Origin: Bubalus kerabau
Lineage: Eukaryota; Chordata; Mammalia; Artiodactyla; Bovidae
Assembly: GCF_029407905.1 (NCBI RefSeq)
Contig: NC_073643.1
Location: forward strand, 29,912,001-29,976,000
DNA length: 64,000 bases
Direction of reading: 5' to 3'
In this document: in pieces, positions 34,532 through 44,722 of the stretch
Numbering within the stretch: the stretch's first letter is position 1
Layout: the number at the start of each line of letters is the position of its first letter
Made by a program: the position numbers and the translations under genes
Notes under the pieces: generated by a model
What the model was told of the DNA's origin: nothing
Database searches by the model: none
The model's input: the letters and a program-made list of their open reading frames with translations, nothing else

Positions 34532-34898
34532 AGGAGCTGTTAAAATAAGCCTAGATTTAGCTTATGAAGGAAACACAGCTATGGAAAACTTGTTTAGTTT
34601 CTTTTTGATAAGACTGAGTTACTAAAATTCTTCATGGTGGTATCTTATGTTTATAACAAAATGTCAGAGTTTTAAAGTTGAGATCAAGGAACCGTTCAGA
34701 TCTCAATAAAATTGCCTTACCTGAAATGACAGAACAACTAGCCCTGATAGTATAATGTTCTCTGATCAGTGATATCCATATACCGAGCCCAAATAATGCA
34801 AAACCTCAGCTGTGTTTTTGTGCCTGTCTCTTTTGCTCATAGGAAGAGTTTCATTTTTTTTTTTTGAATTTATTTACTTAGGATCAAATGAGTGTACT

Positions 34899-35198
34899 TT
34901 AGAAATGTGTTGTGTATAAAACATTGCCGTAGCTGTGCCAGAAGGTGGCGATCTGATTCCATATCTCTGCATCCTTCCTTTCCACACAAGAGACTGGCTG
35001 GTCACTCTGTATACCACACTCCAGGATTTTCTCTACGATGCCACATAGCTTGTCTTTAGAAATATCTGGATCCTTGAGTGATTTGCCTTCCATCTGACCA
35101 CTCCTTAACTGAGCTGCTCTGTCCACAGTTGTACATTGGCGTTCTCGTTTCTTACACTTGCCTAGGTTCGTGATGCCAGGCCCAGAACACAGTAACAT
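34899..35198 (-). CDS. Unrecognised 99-codon open frame
   Basis: Opens with ATG at 35198 and ends at a TGA just before a T-run and AT-rich DNA. The protein is hydrophilic with five Cys (for example GKCKKRERQC, residues 13-22) and no signal peptide, membrane segment or domain I recognise. No splice sites or poly-A signal support it. It may be chance, or a relic of an old repeat. Confidence 0.12.
   Translation of the reverse strand: MLLCSGPGITNLGKCKKRERQCTTVDRAAQLRSGQMEGKSLKDPDISKDKLCGIVEKILECGIQSDQPVSCVERKDAEIWNQIATFWHSYGNVLYTTHF
34938..34950 (+). promoter_or_regulatory. CTCF-like core, one mismatch
   Basis: CCAGAAGGTGGCG fits CCASYAGRKGGCR except at the Y position. It lies outside recognised SINE sequence. 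Confidence 0.35.
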
Positions 35199-37169
35199 AA
35201 TACATCACAAAATAGGCACTCTCCTTCAGTAGCCTTACATATGTTGGAGTGGGAAGATGCTGGGAGGGGGAAAATGTCGCAATAAAGAACATTCAGAAAG
35301 ATGAATATTAAATAGAACTGATGAATATTGGAGAGAATAATTTTACTTTTTAGTGGCCTAAACTTATCAAGAACCTAGCGTCTTCTTTTTCTCTTCTCTC
35401 AACCATCTGACAATCACTCTCTTATGGGAAGCCATTTATGTAGACACTAAAGAGCACCATTATGGCAATGGAATCTTCGCTATGAAAGCCTATCATTTGG
35501 GCTGCAACCAAGTTGTAATTTTGACTGAAAACATAGTCATTAGCTCAGACAAAAGGTTTTACACTTGATTCGGTGCATTCGTGAGCCAACTGAATCAGGA
35601 TGCCTATAAACTAGTCCCTCATCTTCTCTCGTATTGTCGCTGCTCTCTTTTCCTCTTTGCTTGATTACACAGCTCAGAGAAAAGGGTCTCAATGAACCCA
35701 AAAGCTGGAGACAGCTCATTTTCTGGTGGTTTGTTTTACAGTTTAGATGACCGTGTCAGCTGCCTTGTTCCCACCAAATATGGATGGACCCAGAGGGTCA
35801 GATTTAACCAGTCTTCCTTTAGACACCCTGCGAGCCTCTCATCCCAATGTTGTTGTCCATGCTTTCTGTATAGAAGGCACAAATAGGTATTTGTTGAATG
35901 AATTCTCCATGCATTAGAAGTGGGAGAGAATGGAGGTGGAGGGAATAGGTAAGTCTCCTGCAGTTATCACGGCGAGTGAGGATGCTGCCCTGTATGTAGA
36001 ATCAGTCGGGAAGTTGAGACGGGAAGTGCCCTGTTCGGAAGGCAGATAGCACGGAACCCGGGAACAAAGGAAACACATTTACAAAGAGGAGACAGATCTT
36101 GAGTAGAGGGCAACATCTCTGAAAGCTCCTTCCCAGTTGAGAGTGGAAAGAACTTGGAAAGACACCCTTAGCTCAGGACAGGAGCAGGCACAGTCTTGAT
36201 CACAGGTGGGAATCAAGTGAAGAAATTAGTTTGGTTTTTAAGAGCCCCATAGAAAACCAAGCCAGCTGTGGTTTCGCGTTTGGATTTTGCAACTCAAATC
36301 AGCTACATGAAGTCATAGCAAAATTTCAGTGAGAGTTTATATTAATAATGTGTCCAAATAGTTTCAAGGATTACAAGATTTCTGAATAACCTGACTAGTT
36401 TTGTGGGGGGGTGGGGAAGAAGAAGGAATGCAAAAAATATATATATGACAGCACGCTTGCACTTGAGAAATTTAAAGCCTGTGTCTAGGGAGATCAGACT
36501 TGCAGAAAGGAGATCAAACCCAACAAACTAAACATAAAAAAAGAAATAACATCGCTCCAAAGGAGCTGTAGAGTTGATGGAAAAATTCACAGGGTCTGCT
36601 GTGAATGGGTTAGGCATCATGAAGAAATCAAAGCATTAGTATAGGCAGATTTAGAGAGAAAGAGACAAGGTGTGGCGGTGGTGGACAAAGGTAGAAATGG
36701 CCTGGAATATAGATGTAGGTGGTTTAAAGGGGCTGACCCAATTTGAGCGGAGGTGAGAGCTGGCAGGTGGGCTGGGCAGGGTGAGTAAGATGCCAAAATG
36801 AAAGAATGAGGAGCTCACCTTTAATCCAGTCTATAAGAAGGAACCGTTGTGGGATAGGAAGAGCATGTTAAGGCTGTGTTTTAGGAGGATTACCCTGGCG
36901 GTGATGCTGATCGAGGCTGGAGCCATGGCGATTAACATAGAGCAGTCCTTGTAATTCAGCTCAGAGATAGTCAGGGGCCAAAGTGAAGTGAGCCACACCT
37001 CATGTGGAAGTGGGGAGGGGAGGGAGAGAAGTTGAAAAGGCCAGGTTCAAGGTCACTCTTAATAGCAGACTTTGAAGACACCTCGGGCTTCCCCTGGTAT
37101 TGTTGGCAACGCCCCATCGTGTAGTGATTGGGTTTTTCAAACAATAAAAGAAATCTCTGACAAGTAATA
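35199..37169. other. Single-copy sequence
   Basis: A tail-like phrase ggcacaaataggtatttgtt (35876-35895) may be an old L2/MIR 3' end. Otherwise nothing recognised. Confidence 0.4.
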
Positions 37170-37420
37170 GCAGTAACAACCCCAACATAATGTTAGTTCA
37201 CATCTATCCAGCTTTCCCTGTGGCTGGCTCTTTCTAGGTACGGAACACGTTTTAAGTCATTTAATCACTACAACATAGAGCTAGGTATGTTATCAAGACC
37301 CTCGTTGTACAGGCAAGGGAATGGTACCATGGCAGGTTCTCTAATTCACCCAAGAAGTTGCAAATAGTAAATGACAGACCCAGATAGGAGCCCGGAAGCT
37401 TCCCCAGACCCCTGTACTTC
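37170..37420 (-). repeat. MIR element
   Basis: Antisense landmarks gtcatttaatcactacaaca, gtacaggcaagggaa and aatagtaaatgacagaccca in order. Diverged. Confidence 0.5.
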
Positions 37421-38535
37421 TTTTTGTGATTAAACAGGAGGTCTCTTTGCCCCTTATCTTCCCTCCCAGGTGTGGGCACTTTGGAGCTTGTCAGTTGGAA
37501 GCCACAATGTTGGAATTTCAATGGTTTCTTTAACATCTGTGGAGTCATCAGAATTAGGATATTTCCAGAAAATCCAGTCATTCATATCTAGAGCACACAC
37601 CCCAGAGCCTGACACCAGTAGATTTCATGCCTCTGAAAGGTGATAGGTGCTGAGCTGGTGTGAGAGCTGGGCGGGGAAGCTCTGACTGCAGGTCAGGTCT
37701 GAGAGCCTGGGAGGATGGCGGTCAACCTCCAGGTATGGAAACCGGAGGTTTCAAAGACAGACTACATGAGACCAGGGACCATCGGTCTCTTCCACGGCTC
37801 TGCAGTGCCCAGGACCTGGTGTGTGTTGAAGAGGATACGTCAGTGGGGCTTGCTGTTGGCAGGTCAGAAAGCTCAGTCACGCTCTTACGGGGCATAAGAA
37901 CAAGCCACGTGGCCATCATCCCTTCTGTGTGACATCACTGGCCACCGGGAGGCATGTGATTGCGGTTCCTCCTCCTCCTCAGGCAGCAATAGGGCAGGGC
38001 TTCTAGGGCATTGAGATACATAGCTTTTACCTCGAAAACGGCAGCAAGTCTGACCTCTGAGTCACATGGCCACCATATGGCTCTACCCAGTATGTGTTAG
38101 AAAAAAAAGAAAAGAAAGGTTAGTTTGATCCTTCACAGCTTTGGAGCATTTTACCGACTCCCTTTCTACTGCTGGCGTGAAAGGCAGAGTTAGATTACAG
38201 ATAATAGCAAGTCCTTCATTCTTCTAGATGCAGCAGTTAGGAAAAACAGCTCAGATATTTACTCTCTCTCTCTTTTTTTTTTTTCCAAATAGCTAGTTGT
38301 TGTTTTAAACTTTTGATTGAAAGCAGTGTTAGACTCTTGTGTTCTCATTTGATACCTGGATGCAGCAGTCATTCAGAAACAGCTGCCCTATGAAACTAAC
38401 CACTGAATGTCATGTTTCTCCCAGCCACAAGGATGAGAATCTTGTCCAGTTAGATCACAAACAGGGTCATGCATCGACGGACCCTAAAGAAGGAAAGAGT
38501 GGCTGCAGGAGGATGGGGAAAGGGGGACAGGTCTA
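37421..38535. other. Single-copy sequence
   Basis: Includes T-run 38271-38284. An ATGGCGGTCAACCTCCAG|GTATGG arrangement at 37715 looks like a start plus donor but has no supporting promoter or conservation evidence. Confidence 0.35.
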
Positions 38536-38539
38536 GGAG

Positions 38540-38812
38540 GTACGGTTGAGCCCATAACAACATGGGTTTGAACGCTGTGGATCCACTCATGCTCAGATTC
38601 TTTTCAATAAATACAGTCAGCTGTCTGTATTCATCGTTCAGCATCCATGGATTCAACCAGTCCGGGTTCATTCATGTACTGTGTTTACAATCAGGGTAAC
38701 TTGCGTCTTTGTTTTTTGGTTTTGTTTGTTTGTTTTTGCATCATTTGGTATCCGCAACAGGTCCTGAAACTGATTCTCTGTAGATGCAGAGAGACGACTG
38801 TATTTTCAAATG
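38540..38812 (-). repeat. Tigger/MER2-type DNA transposon remnant
   Basis: tacagtcagctgtctgtatt .. cagcatccatggattcaacc (38612-38660) and ggtatccgcaacaggtcctg (38749-38768) are antisense MER2-like ends with most of the middle lost. The part before 38612 (aacaacatgggtttgaacg) looks like a second, related element. Confidence 0.5.
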
Positions 38813-38917
38813 GAGTGACAGGGCTTGGTGATTAATCACATCTGGAAAATGAGGGGGAGAAAGGAGATTTTATAGTTCTCCCTGCAGAAATCAACAAATC
38901 ACACACTAGGTCACTTC

Positions 38918-39205
38918 CAGAGAAGGCAATGGCAATCCAGTCTAGTACTCTTGCCTGGAAAATCCCATGGACGGAGGAGCCTGGTAGGCTGCAGTCCATG
39001 GGGTCGCTAAGAGTCAGACACGACTGAGCGGCTTCACTTTCACTTTTCACTTTCATGCATTGGAGAAGGAAATGGCACCCCACTCCAGTATTCTTGCCTG
39101 GAGAATCCCAGGGACGGGGGAGCCTGATGGGCTGCCATCTATGGGGTCGCACAGAGTCGGACACGACTGAAGCGACTTAGCAGCAGCAGCAGCAGCAGCA
39201 GCAGC
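38918..39205 (+). mobile_element. BovA2 SINE with expanded (AGC)n tail
   Basis: Complete dimer. The tail has about nine consecutive agc units, the longest in the window. Target duplication aggtcacttc / aggtcatttc at 38908-38917 and 39206-39215. Confidence 0.92.
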
Positions 39206-39215
39206 AGGTCATTTC

Positions 39216-41214
39216 ACTCTTGGTAAGGTTGGGGGTGTCTCCTGGGCTCCTGATGAATTCGGCGAACATTTGAGCCCATTATATGCCCCACATTGTGCAG
39301 AACTTAGGAGGTGCTACACCCCAGCTGTAGATGAGTTTTCTGAACTTCCTTGTATTCCTGAGATATTCAGATATTCATGGGGGCAAATCGGTCCCCACGT
39401 GATATCACCAATGTAAAACTATTGATTATGTAGCTGAAATAGGATTACCAAGGAGTTGATAACTGTTTATGCTGGGTATATAGGATTTCATTACAGTACT
39501 TCTCTACCTTTGCTTGAAATTTTGCATAAAGAAAGAAATATTTTTATCACATCGGTAATCACCCTGTAACTCTTGAGCATTTTGGATTTTGAGTTTTCTT
39601 AACTGGAGATCCACCTGCAATATCAGAAATGATAATGAGACTTCTGCTTTAGAAAAGTAGCTGAGCACACTGAATCCTGATCCTGTACCTTACAGGTGAA
39701 TTTTCATGCATGTATTTCCTCAGTATCCATAAATGCTCCAAGAAAGGCAGGACCAAAACCCCACAGAAGCAGTTTCAACATTTACCTAGCAGTGTTCCTG
39801 TCCACGTATGTTACTGCTCCCCAAACATAGATTTCTTTCTTTCTGAGTGTAAAGAGCAAACAGAACAAGGAAGCAAATGTTTCTGAATACCCATATTTAA
39901 ATTAGTCATATGCTTCCTTAAAGGAAGCAAAATAAATAAGCTCCTAGCCCAAATACTCTGTGGTGTCTACCCAATTATTTTTAAGCTTGGAAAATAAGGC
40001 CCAGAGTGTATAATGGTCACATTGTAACACTGTAGTCCCCATATAATTTAGTTCATTTGTTAACCGCATCAGTACACTTGTAAATCTTAAAACTCTACCA
40101 ACTGCTTCACCCACACATTAATGATTCTGTTGTATGTTATGGCAGACACAGGGAAGGGGAAGGGAAAATGGTATCCATGCTTAGCTTCCTTGAATGTACT
40201 TGGTAATGCTCACCAAGTTATTGGTTATACAGTAAAACCTCATTATCGCATACTAATTTGAGGGAGAGATTGGCCATTTAATAGCTTGAAGTAAAATATT
40301 TTTAAAATAATGTGGGCTCTTTGGATTCTAATTTTTTTTTTTTTTACTAACTGTTAGAAGGCATCTTTGTGTTGAGAAAATGTAAATATGGGTAGAAAGA
40401 CCCTGGGAAATTTGAAAAAGGGTTGGGGGAGGATAGATGAAACAAGAGTGGCAAAGAGCTGATATCCGTTCAGATTGTGTGCTGGATACATGGGAGTTCA
40501 TTTGGTTATTCTAATTTTTTGTATGTTTGAAGAGTTCTACAATAAAATATTAATAACAAAACAAAGAAAAAGGTCAACATAAAAATCAGAATAATGTTTT
40601 CTCTAGGAAGACGAAGAATAGGAAAATTGTATTGGAACCCTCAAGGCATCATCGGTTCAGATGTTGTTAAGCTGAATGGTGGGAACATGGGTGTTTAATT
40701 TACTAGTCTTTGCACTGCATGCAGTAGTTGTGAGCACGTTCTTGTGCATGTATTATACATCGCATTTTAGAAGTGAAGCTCGTCTCTGCAACAGTTTTGG
40801 TTTTTCAAATACATGTCTTCACTGTGATTTAGTAAAAATCTTTAGGACAGTACTTGATGAATCAGCAATCCTTCAATTAACACATCAACTAAACGTAGAT
40901 GCAGTGCTGAAATTCTGGGGAGGAGGCAGAGCAGAATAAGTGATCAAATTGAAAAATTGCTTTTGAGTACCTGCTGTGGTCTCTGTCTCTTACTGGGCAG
41001 CATTCCTTCAAGCAGCAACAATTCTTGAAAAGCAAAGACAGTGATCCGATCCTTAAAAAGTAAACAAAACACCAACTTTGGTTCATGAATCTCTTTCTTA
41101 AATTCTGGGTTTTCTTTTTGTTTTTTTGTTTGTTTATTTGGTTGGTTGGTTACCAATACTGTCTTAAGAAATGAATGTAAATCACCCCCAGAGAAGTCCT
41201 TGCCTGTGTGTAAA
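39216..41214. other. Single-copy sequence with two small L1-like 3' ends
   Basis: ttatgctgggtatataggat .. tttgcttgaaattttgcata (39468-39526) and ctggatacatgggagttcat .. gtatgtttgaagagttctac (40482-40540) resemble sense old L1 3'UTR ends. acagtaaaacctcattatcg (40230-40249) could be an old DNA-transposon terminus. Confidence 0.35.
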
Positions 41215-41332
41215 GAGGTATAAATACTTGGATGTGCATTGGAATGTTGTACGTAACAGAAACATCCTGAATGCCCATCAACAACTGAATGATTAAAGTG
41301 GAGTTATTAATAAAAATGAGACATATTTGTGC
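41215..41332 (+). repeat. Old L1 remnant (sense), cut by BovB
   Basis: agaaacatcctgaatgcccatcaacaac (around 41259-41285) and the following text fit the region of L1 where a sense strand reads 'caacctaaatgtccatcaac'. Confidence 0.4.
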
Positions 41333-41340
41333 ACTAATAG

Positions 41341-41675
41341 GGAATGATCTGTTCAGTTCACTTCAGTTGTTCAGTTGTGTCCGACTCTTTGCGACCCCAT
41401 GAATCACAGCATGCTAGGCCTCCCTGTCCATCACCAACTCCCGGAGTTCACTCAAACTCATGTCCATCGAGTTGGTGATGCCATCCAGCCATCTCATCCT
41501 CTGTCGTCCCCTTCTCCTCCTGCCCCCAATCCCTCCCAGCATCAGGGTCTTTTCCAATGAGTCAACTCTTTGCATGAGGTGGCCAAAGTATTGGCATTTC
41601 AGCTTTAGCATCAGTCCTTCCAATGAACACCCAGGACTGATTTCCTTTAGGATGGACTGATTGGATCTCCTTCAT
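41341..41675 (-). mobile_element. BovB 3' end, antisense
   Basis: Reverse tail ttcagttcacttcag then about 310 bp of antisense BovB. Probable target duplication actaata at 41333-41339 and 41676-41682. Confidence 0.88.
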
Positions 41676-41682
41676 ACTAATA

Positions 41683-42634
41683 AGAAAAAAAAGTGAAATT
41701 ACATACTACATAGTCTTTGATAGCATTTATTGAAGGACACATACATACTGCATAATATACAACTATAAGGGCATTTAACTATACATCTGGGAGAGCATTC
41801 CTGTGGTCTCTTCAAAAAGGAGATGTTCAGAGGACTCTTATCTCTATTAGACATGCTTACATTTTTTAGAAGCATAATATCTTCATGTATTATTTATGCA
41901 ATTAAAAAGTATGTAAAAGGCAAGCCACTTGCTGAATATATCTTGGTATTGAAAAGACTTAAGTAAATAATTTTGTAAAGTGATTGACTTTCTTTTTTTA
42001 TTTGTTTTTGTTTTAAATTTTATTGGAATATAGTTGATTTGCTTTGTTTTGTAATACTGGATTTTTTTTTTTTTTTGGTCTATTTAGGTGTTGAACAGTA
42101 AGCTCTATCTTCTGTATTGTGGCATGTTAAGAAACATGAAATCTTGTTCTTCATTAAAAAAAAAAATAATGGTAGATGTTGCCTCTAGACTGAATGTTGA
42201 ATGGAACCAAGTCAATAAATGAGGTCACATGAGTGTTCTTAAAATAATGCAGAAAAAAAGTTCATGGACAGGCAAAATTACTTTATAAATTCAGTTTCTT
42301 AAAGAAGCTAAAGAATTCTGGCCAAAACCAACAGCTCCTAAATATTCCATTTCAATAATACATTTCCTAAGCAGTTGCCATGAAACTTTTTTTGCAAATG
42401 CTATTTCATAGGTTGTAAATATTTTCCTTGATAAGTGTTCCATGAGGTATTTGAGTTTCTTTATTGGTGTTTTGGTGACAACAAATAACCTTGCATGAGG
42501 CAGACATAGACTTTATTCACACATCTTCCCAGGAATAGCTTTACGTAAACGTGTCAGGACTGTCCTGCTCTGACCTTCATAGTTAACCAAGGAAAACGTG
42601 TTATTTTAGGGAATGGTTAGAATTTGGACATCTG
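41683..42634. other. Single-copy sequence with a short L1-BT 3' tip
   Basis: attttattggaatatagttg (42018-42037) is the tip of an antisense L1-BT 3'UTR. T-run 42062-42076 follows. Nothing else recognised. Confidence 0.4.
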
Positions 42635-42767
42635 GTCAGAATTCGTTTTCTTATAGGTAATGTTAGAGATTAAAAAAAAATGGCCTTTTACTTTTTAATT
42701 CTTTGATTTGATCTTTTGGTTTTATTGTAAGAAAAGCCTTAGTATGAATTTAAAGTATTAACATAAG
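42635..42767 (+). repeat. Left arm of a long inverted repeat
   Basis: The reverse complement of 43228-43359, read from gtcagaattcgttttctta to agtattaacataag. Over ~132 bp I count five mismatches, all transitions, and one indel in an A-run, about 96% identity. It resembles no repeat family I know. Confidence 0.9.
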
Positions 42768-42839
42768 TTACAGTGCTGTGGTGGTCAGTGAAGAAAGATT
42801 ATATTTGTCAAGATTCTTTGGAATGCTTGTGTCAGAACC

Positions 42840-43220
42840 CCAGCCCAGATTGGCCACAGCAGTAAACAAAACAGAGAACAAATGGCAATTCATTGGCTCA
42901 AGCAATGGAAAATTACAGGCAGATCTAGCTTTCAGCTCAGCTAGGTCCAGCCATTCCGGTATTGTCGTCCGTTTCTTAACTGTGCCTAACTCTATGTTGG
43001 CTTTATTTGGGGCTGTGTTTTTTACCCAGATGGTAAAAGTTGGCCCCTAGCATTTCCAAGATTGATCCTGTACAGCCCAGGAACCCCAGGATAAGAGCAA
43101 GGGTTTTTTTTCCTTGATAATTTCCATAAAAATCTTAGGGCAGTTTCTCATTGGCCCAAGTCAGGTCATGTACTATCCCTTAACCAACCACTAACACCAA
43201 AGTTTTGTAACAATTTGATT
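42840..43220. repeat. Probable old interspersed repeat in the spacer of the inverted repeat
   Basis: aacaaatggcaattcattgg, gctaggtccagccattccgg and tctcattggcccaagtcagg .. tcatgtactatcccttaacc resemble a common mammalian repeat containing an 'attggcc..gtcacatg' motif. I cannot name the family with confidence. Confidence 0.35.
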
Positions 43221-43227
43221 GGCCAAG

Positions 43228-43359
43228 CTTATGTTAATACTTTAAATTCATACTAAGGCTTTTCTTACAATAAAACCAAAAGATCAAATCGAAGAATTAA
43301 AAAGTGAGAGGCCATTTTTTTTAATCTCTAATGTTACCTATAAGAAAACGAATTCTGAC
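43228..43359 (-). repeat. Right arm of a long inverted repeat
   Basis: Pairs with 42635-42767 across a 460-bp spacer. The arms end in cttatgttaatac (inner) and cgaattctgac (outer). No flanking direct repeat was found that would mark it as a transposon. Confidence 0.9.
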
Positions 43360-44083
43360 TTGGCCAATGAGGGACTTGCTCATCACTGGAACTGGTAATA
43401 CAGTCACCATCATCATGCTGGGAGGAAAAGGGATGGTTGCCCAAGGGAAGACGAGGAGTGGATGTTGGCAGGCAGAAAGAAGTGTGCCTTTCAGAGATAC
43501 TGGGTCTGTTGGCTGTTTCTTTTTCCCCGGGGACTCATATTCTTGTATGTATTTGTGATCATACACACTTGTCCTCATCATTTACTAAGGAGCTGTTTTT
43601 GAGAGGTGTCGGGCTCTTTTGTGAGTTCCACTCGACCAGGTTTGGAGATGCTGCAGAGATGGTATGTGACCGTCCATGTTACAGGTTCACAGCCATTTGC
43701 TCCATGTATGAGGTCGTGAGTGTGGCCTCTGTCACGTTTCCCGGTTATTTTCTTCTGTCAGGTACTAGGGAATAGTCGCATGTCCCTTCCTCCCCCATAT
43801 TTCCATGAGACTTCTCAGAAAGACAGGTGGAACATACAGAGTCTGTAGAGACTTTGGGCATCACTCAGGCAGTGAGGCCATATCTGCAGTTTAGGGAGCC
43901 TTGGATTTCAGAACAGACATTCCTCTGAGGTCCAACAAATAAGTTTCAAATAAGAAGAGAAAGCCAAGGAGGTGGGGGCCCCAGACATACCCTACCCCAT
44001 CCCCTTTAGGTGACATCCTGTATAAAATTGTTCATAAGAATTTTCTTTCCCAAGTAAAAAGAGAAAAAGAAATGTTCATTGGT
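43360..44083. other. Single-copy sequence
   Basis: Frames of 75-112 codons on the plus strand lack motifs. Nothing supported. Confidence 0.35.
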
Positions 44084-44096
44084 AAGGAGGCCCAGC

Positions 44097-44379
44097 CGGA
44101 GAAGGCGATGGCACCCCACTCCAGTATTCTTGCCTGGAAAATCCCATGGACAGAGGAGCCTGGTAGGCTGCCGTCCATGAGATCACGAAGAGTCGGACAA
44201 CTGAGCAACTTCACTTTCACTTTTCACTTTCATGCATTGGAGAAGGAAATGGCAACCCACTTCAGTGTTCTTGCCTGGAGAATCCCAGGGATGGGGTAGC
44301 CTGGTGGGCTGCCGTCTATGGGGTCGCACAGAGTCAGACACAGCTGAAGCGACTTAGCAGCAGTAGCAGCAGCAGCAGC
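44097..44379 (+). mobile_element. BovA2 SINE
   Basis: Complete dimer with (agc)n tail. Exact 13-bp target duplication aaggaggcccagc at 44084-44096 and 44380-44392, suggesting a recent insertion. Confidence 0.94.
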
Positions 44380-44599
44380 AAGGAGGCCCAGCAAGGCCGG
44401 GTCGCTGGCTAAGCACAGGCATCAGAGCCTCAGTACCTCCCAGCTCCGGGGTGCTCTCTGAGTCCACTTCATCTTTCACCTTTGCTCTCAGCTCCCATCA
44501 TGGGGGCTTTCTCATCAGCTCTGCAGTCCCAGATCCCCGAGAACTGTGCTGTGCACTTGGGCGCCCAGGGAGTATCCTTCACTTGTGCTTCAGACCCTT

Positions 44600-44722
44600 G
44601 GTTCAGTTCAGTTCAGTTCAGTCGCTCAGTCGTGTCTGACCCTTTGCGACCCCATGAATCGCAGCACACCAGGCCTCCCTGTCTATCATCAACTCCCAGA
44701 GTTCACTCAGACTCATGTCCAT
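44600..44722 (-). mobile_element. BovB 3'-end fragment, antisense
   Basis: Reverse CTGAA-type tail (ttcagttcagttcagttcag) and about 100 bp of antisense BovB. Confidence 0.85.

Noticed and set aside
37715..37737. ATGGCGGTCAACCTCCAG followed by GTATGG as a possible first exon
   Set aside because: A start next to a GT is common; no promoter, CpG cluster or downstream acceptor could be supported.
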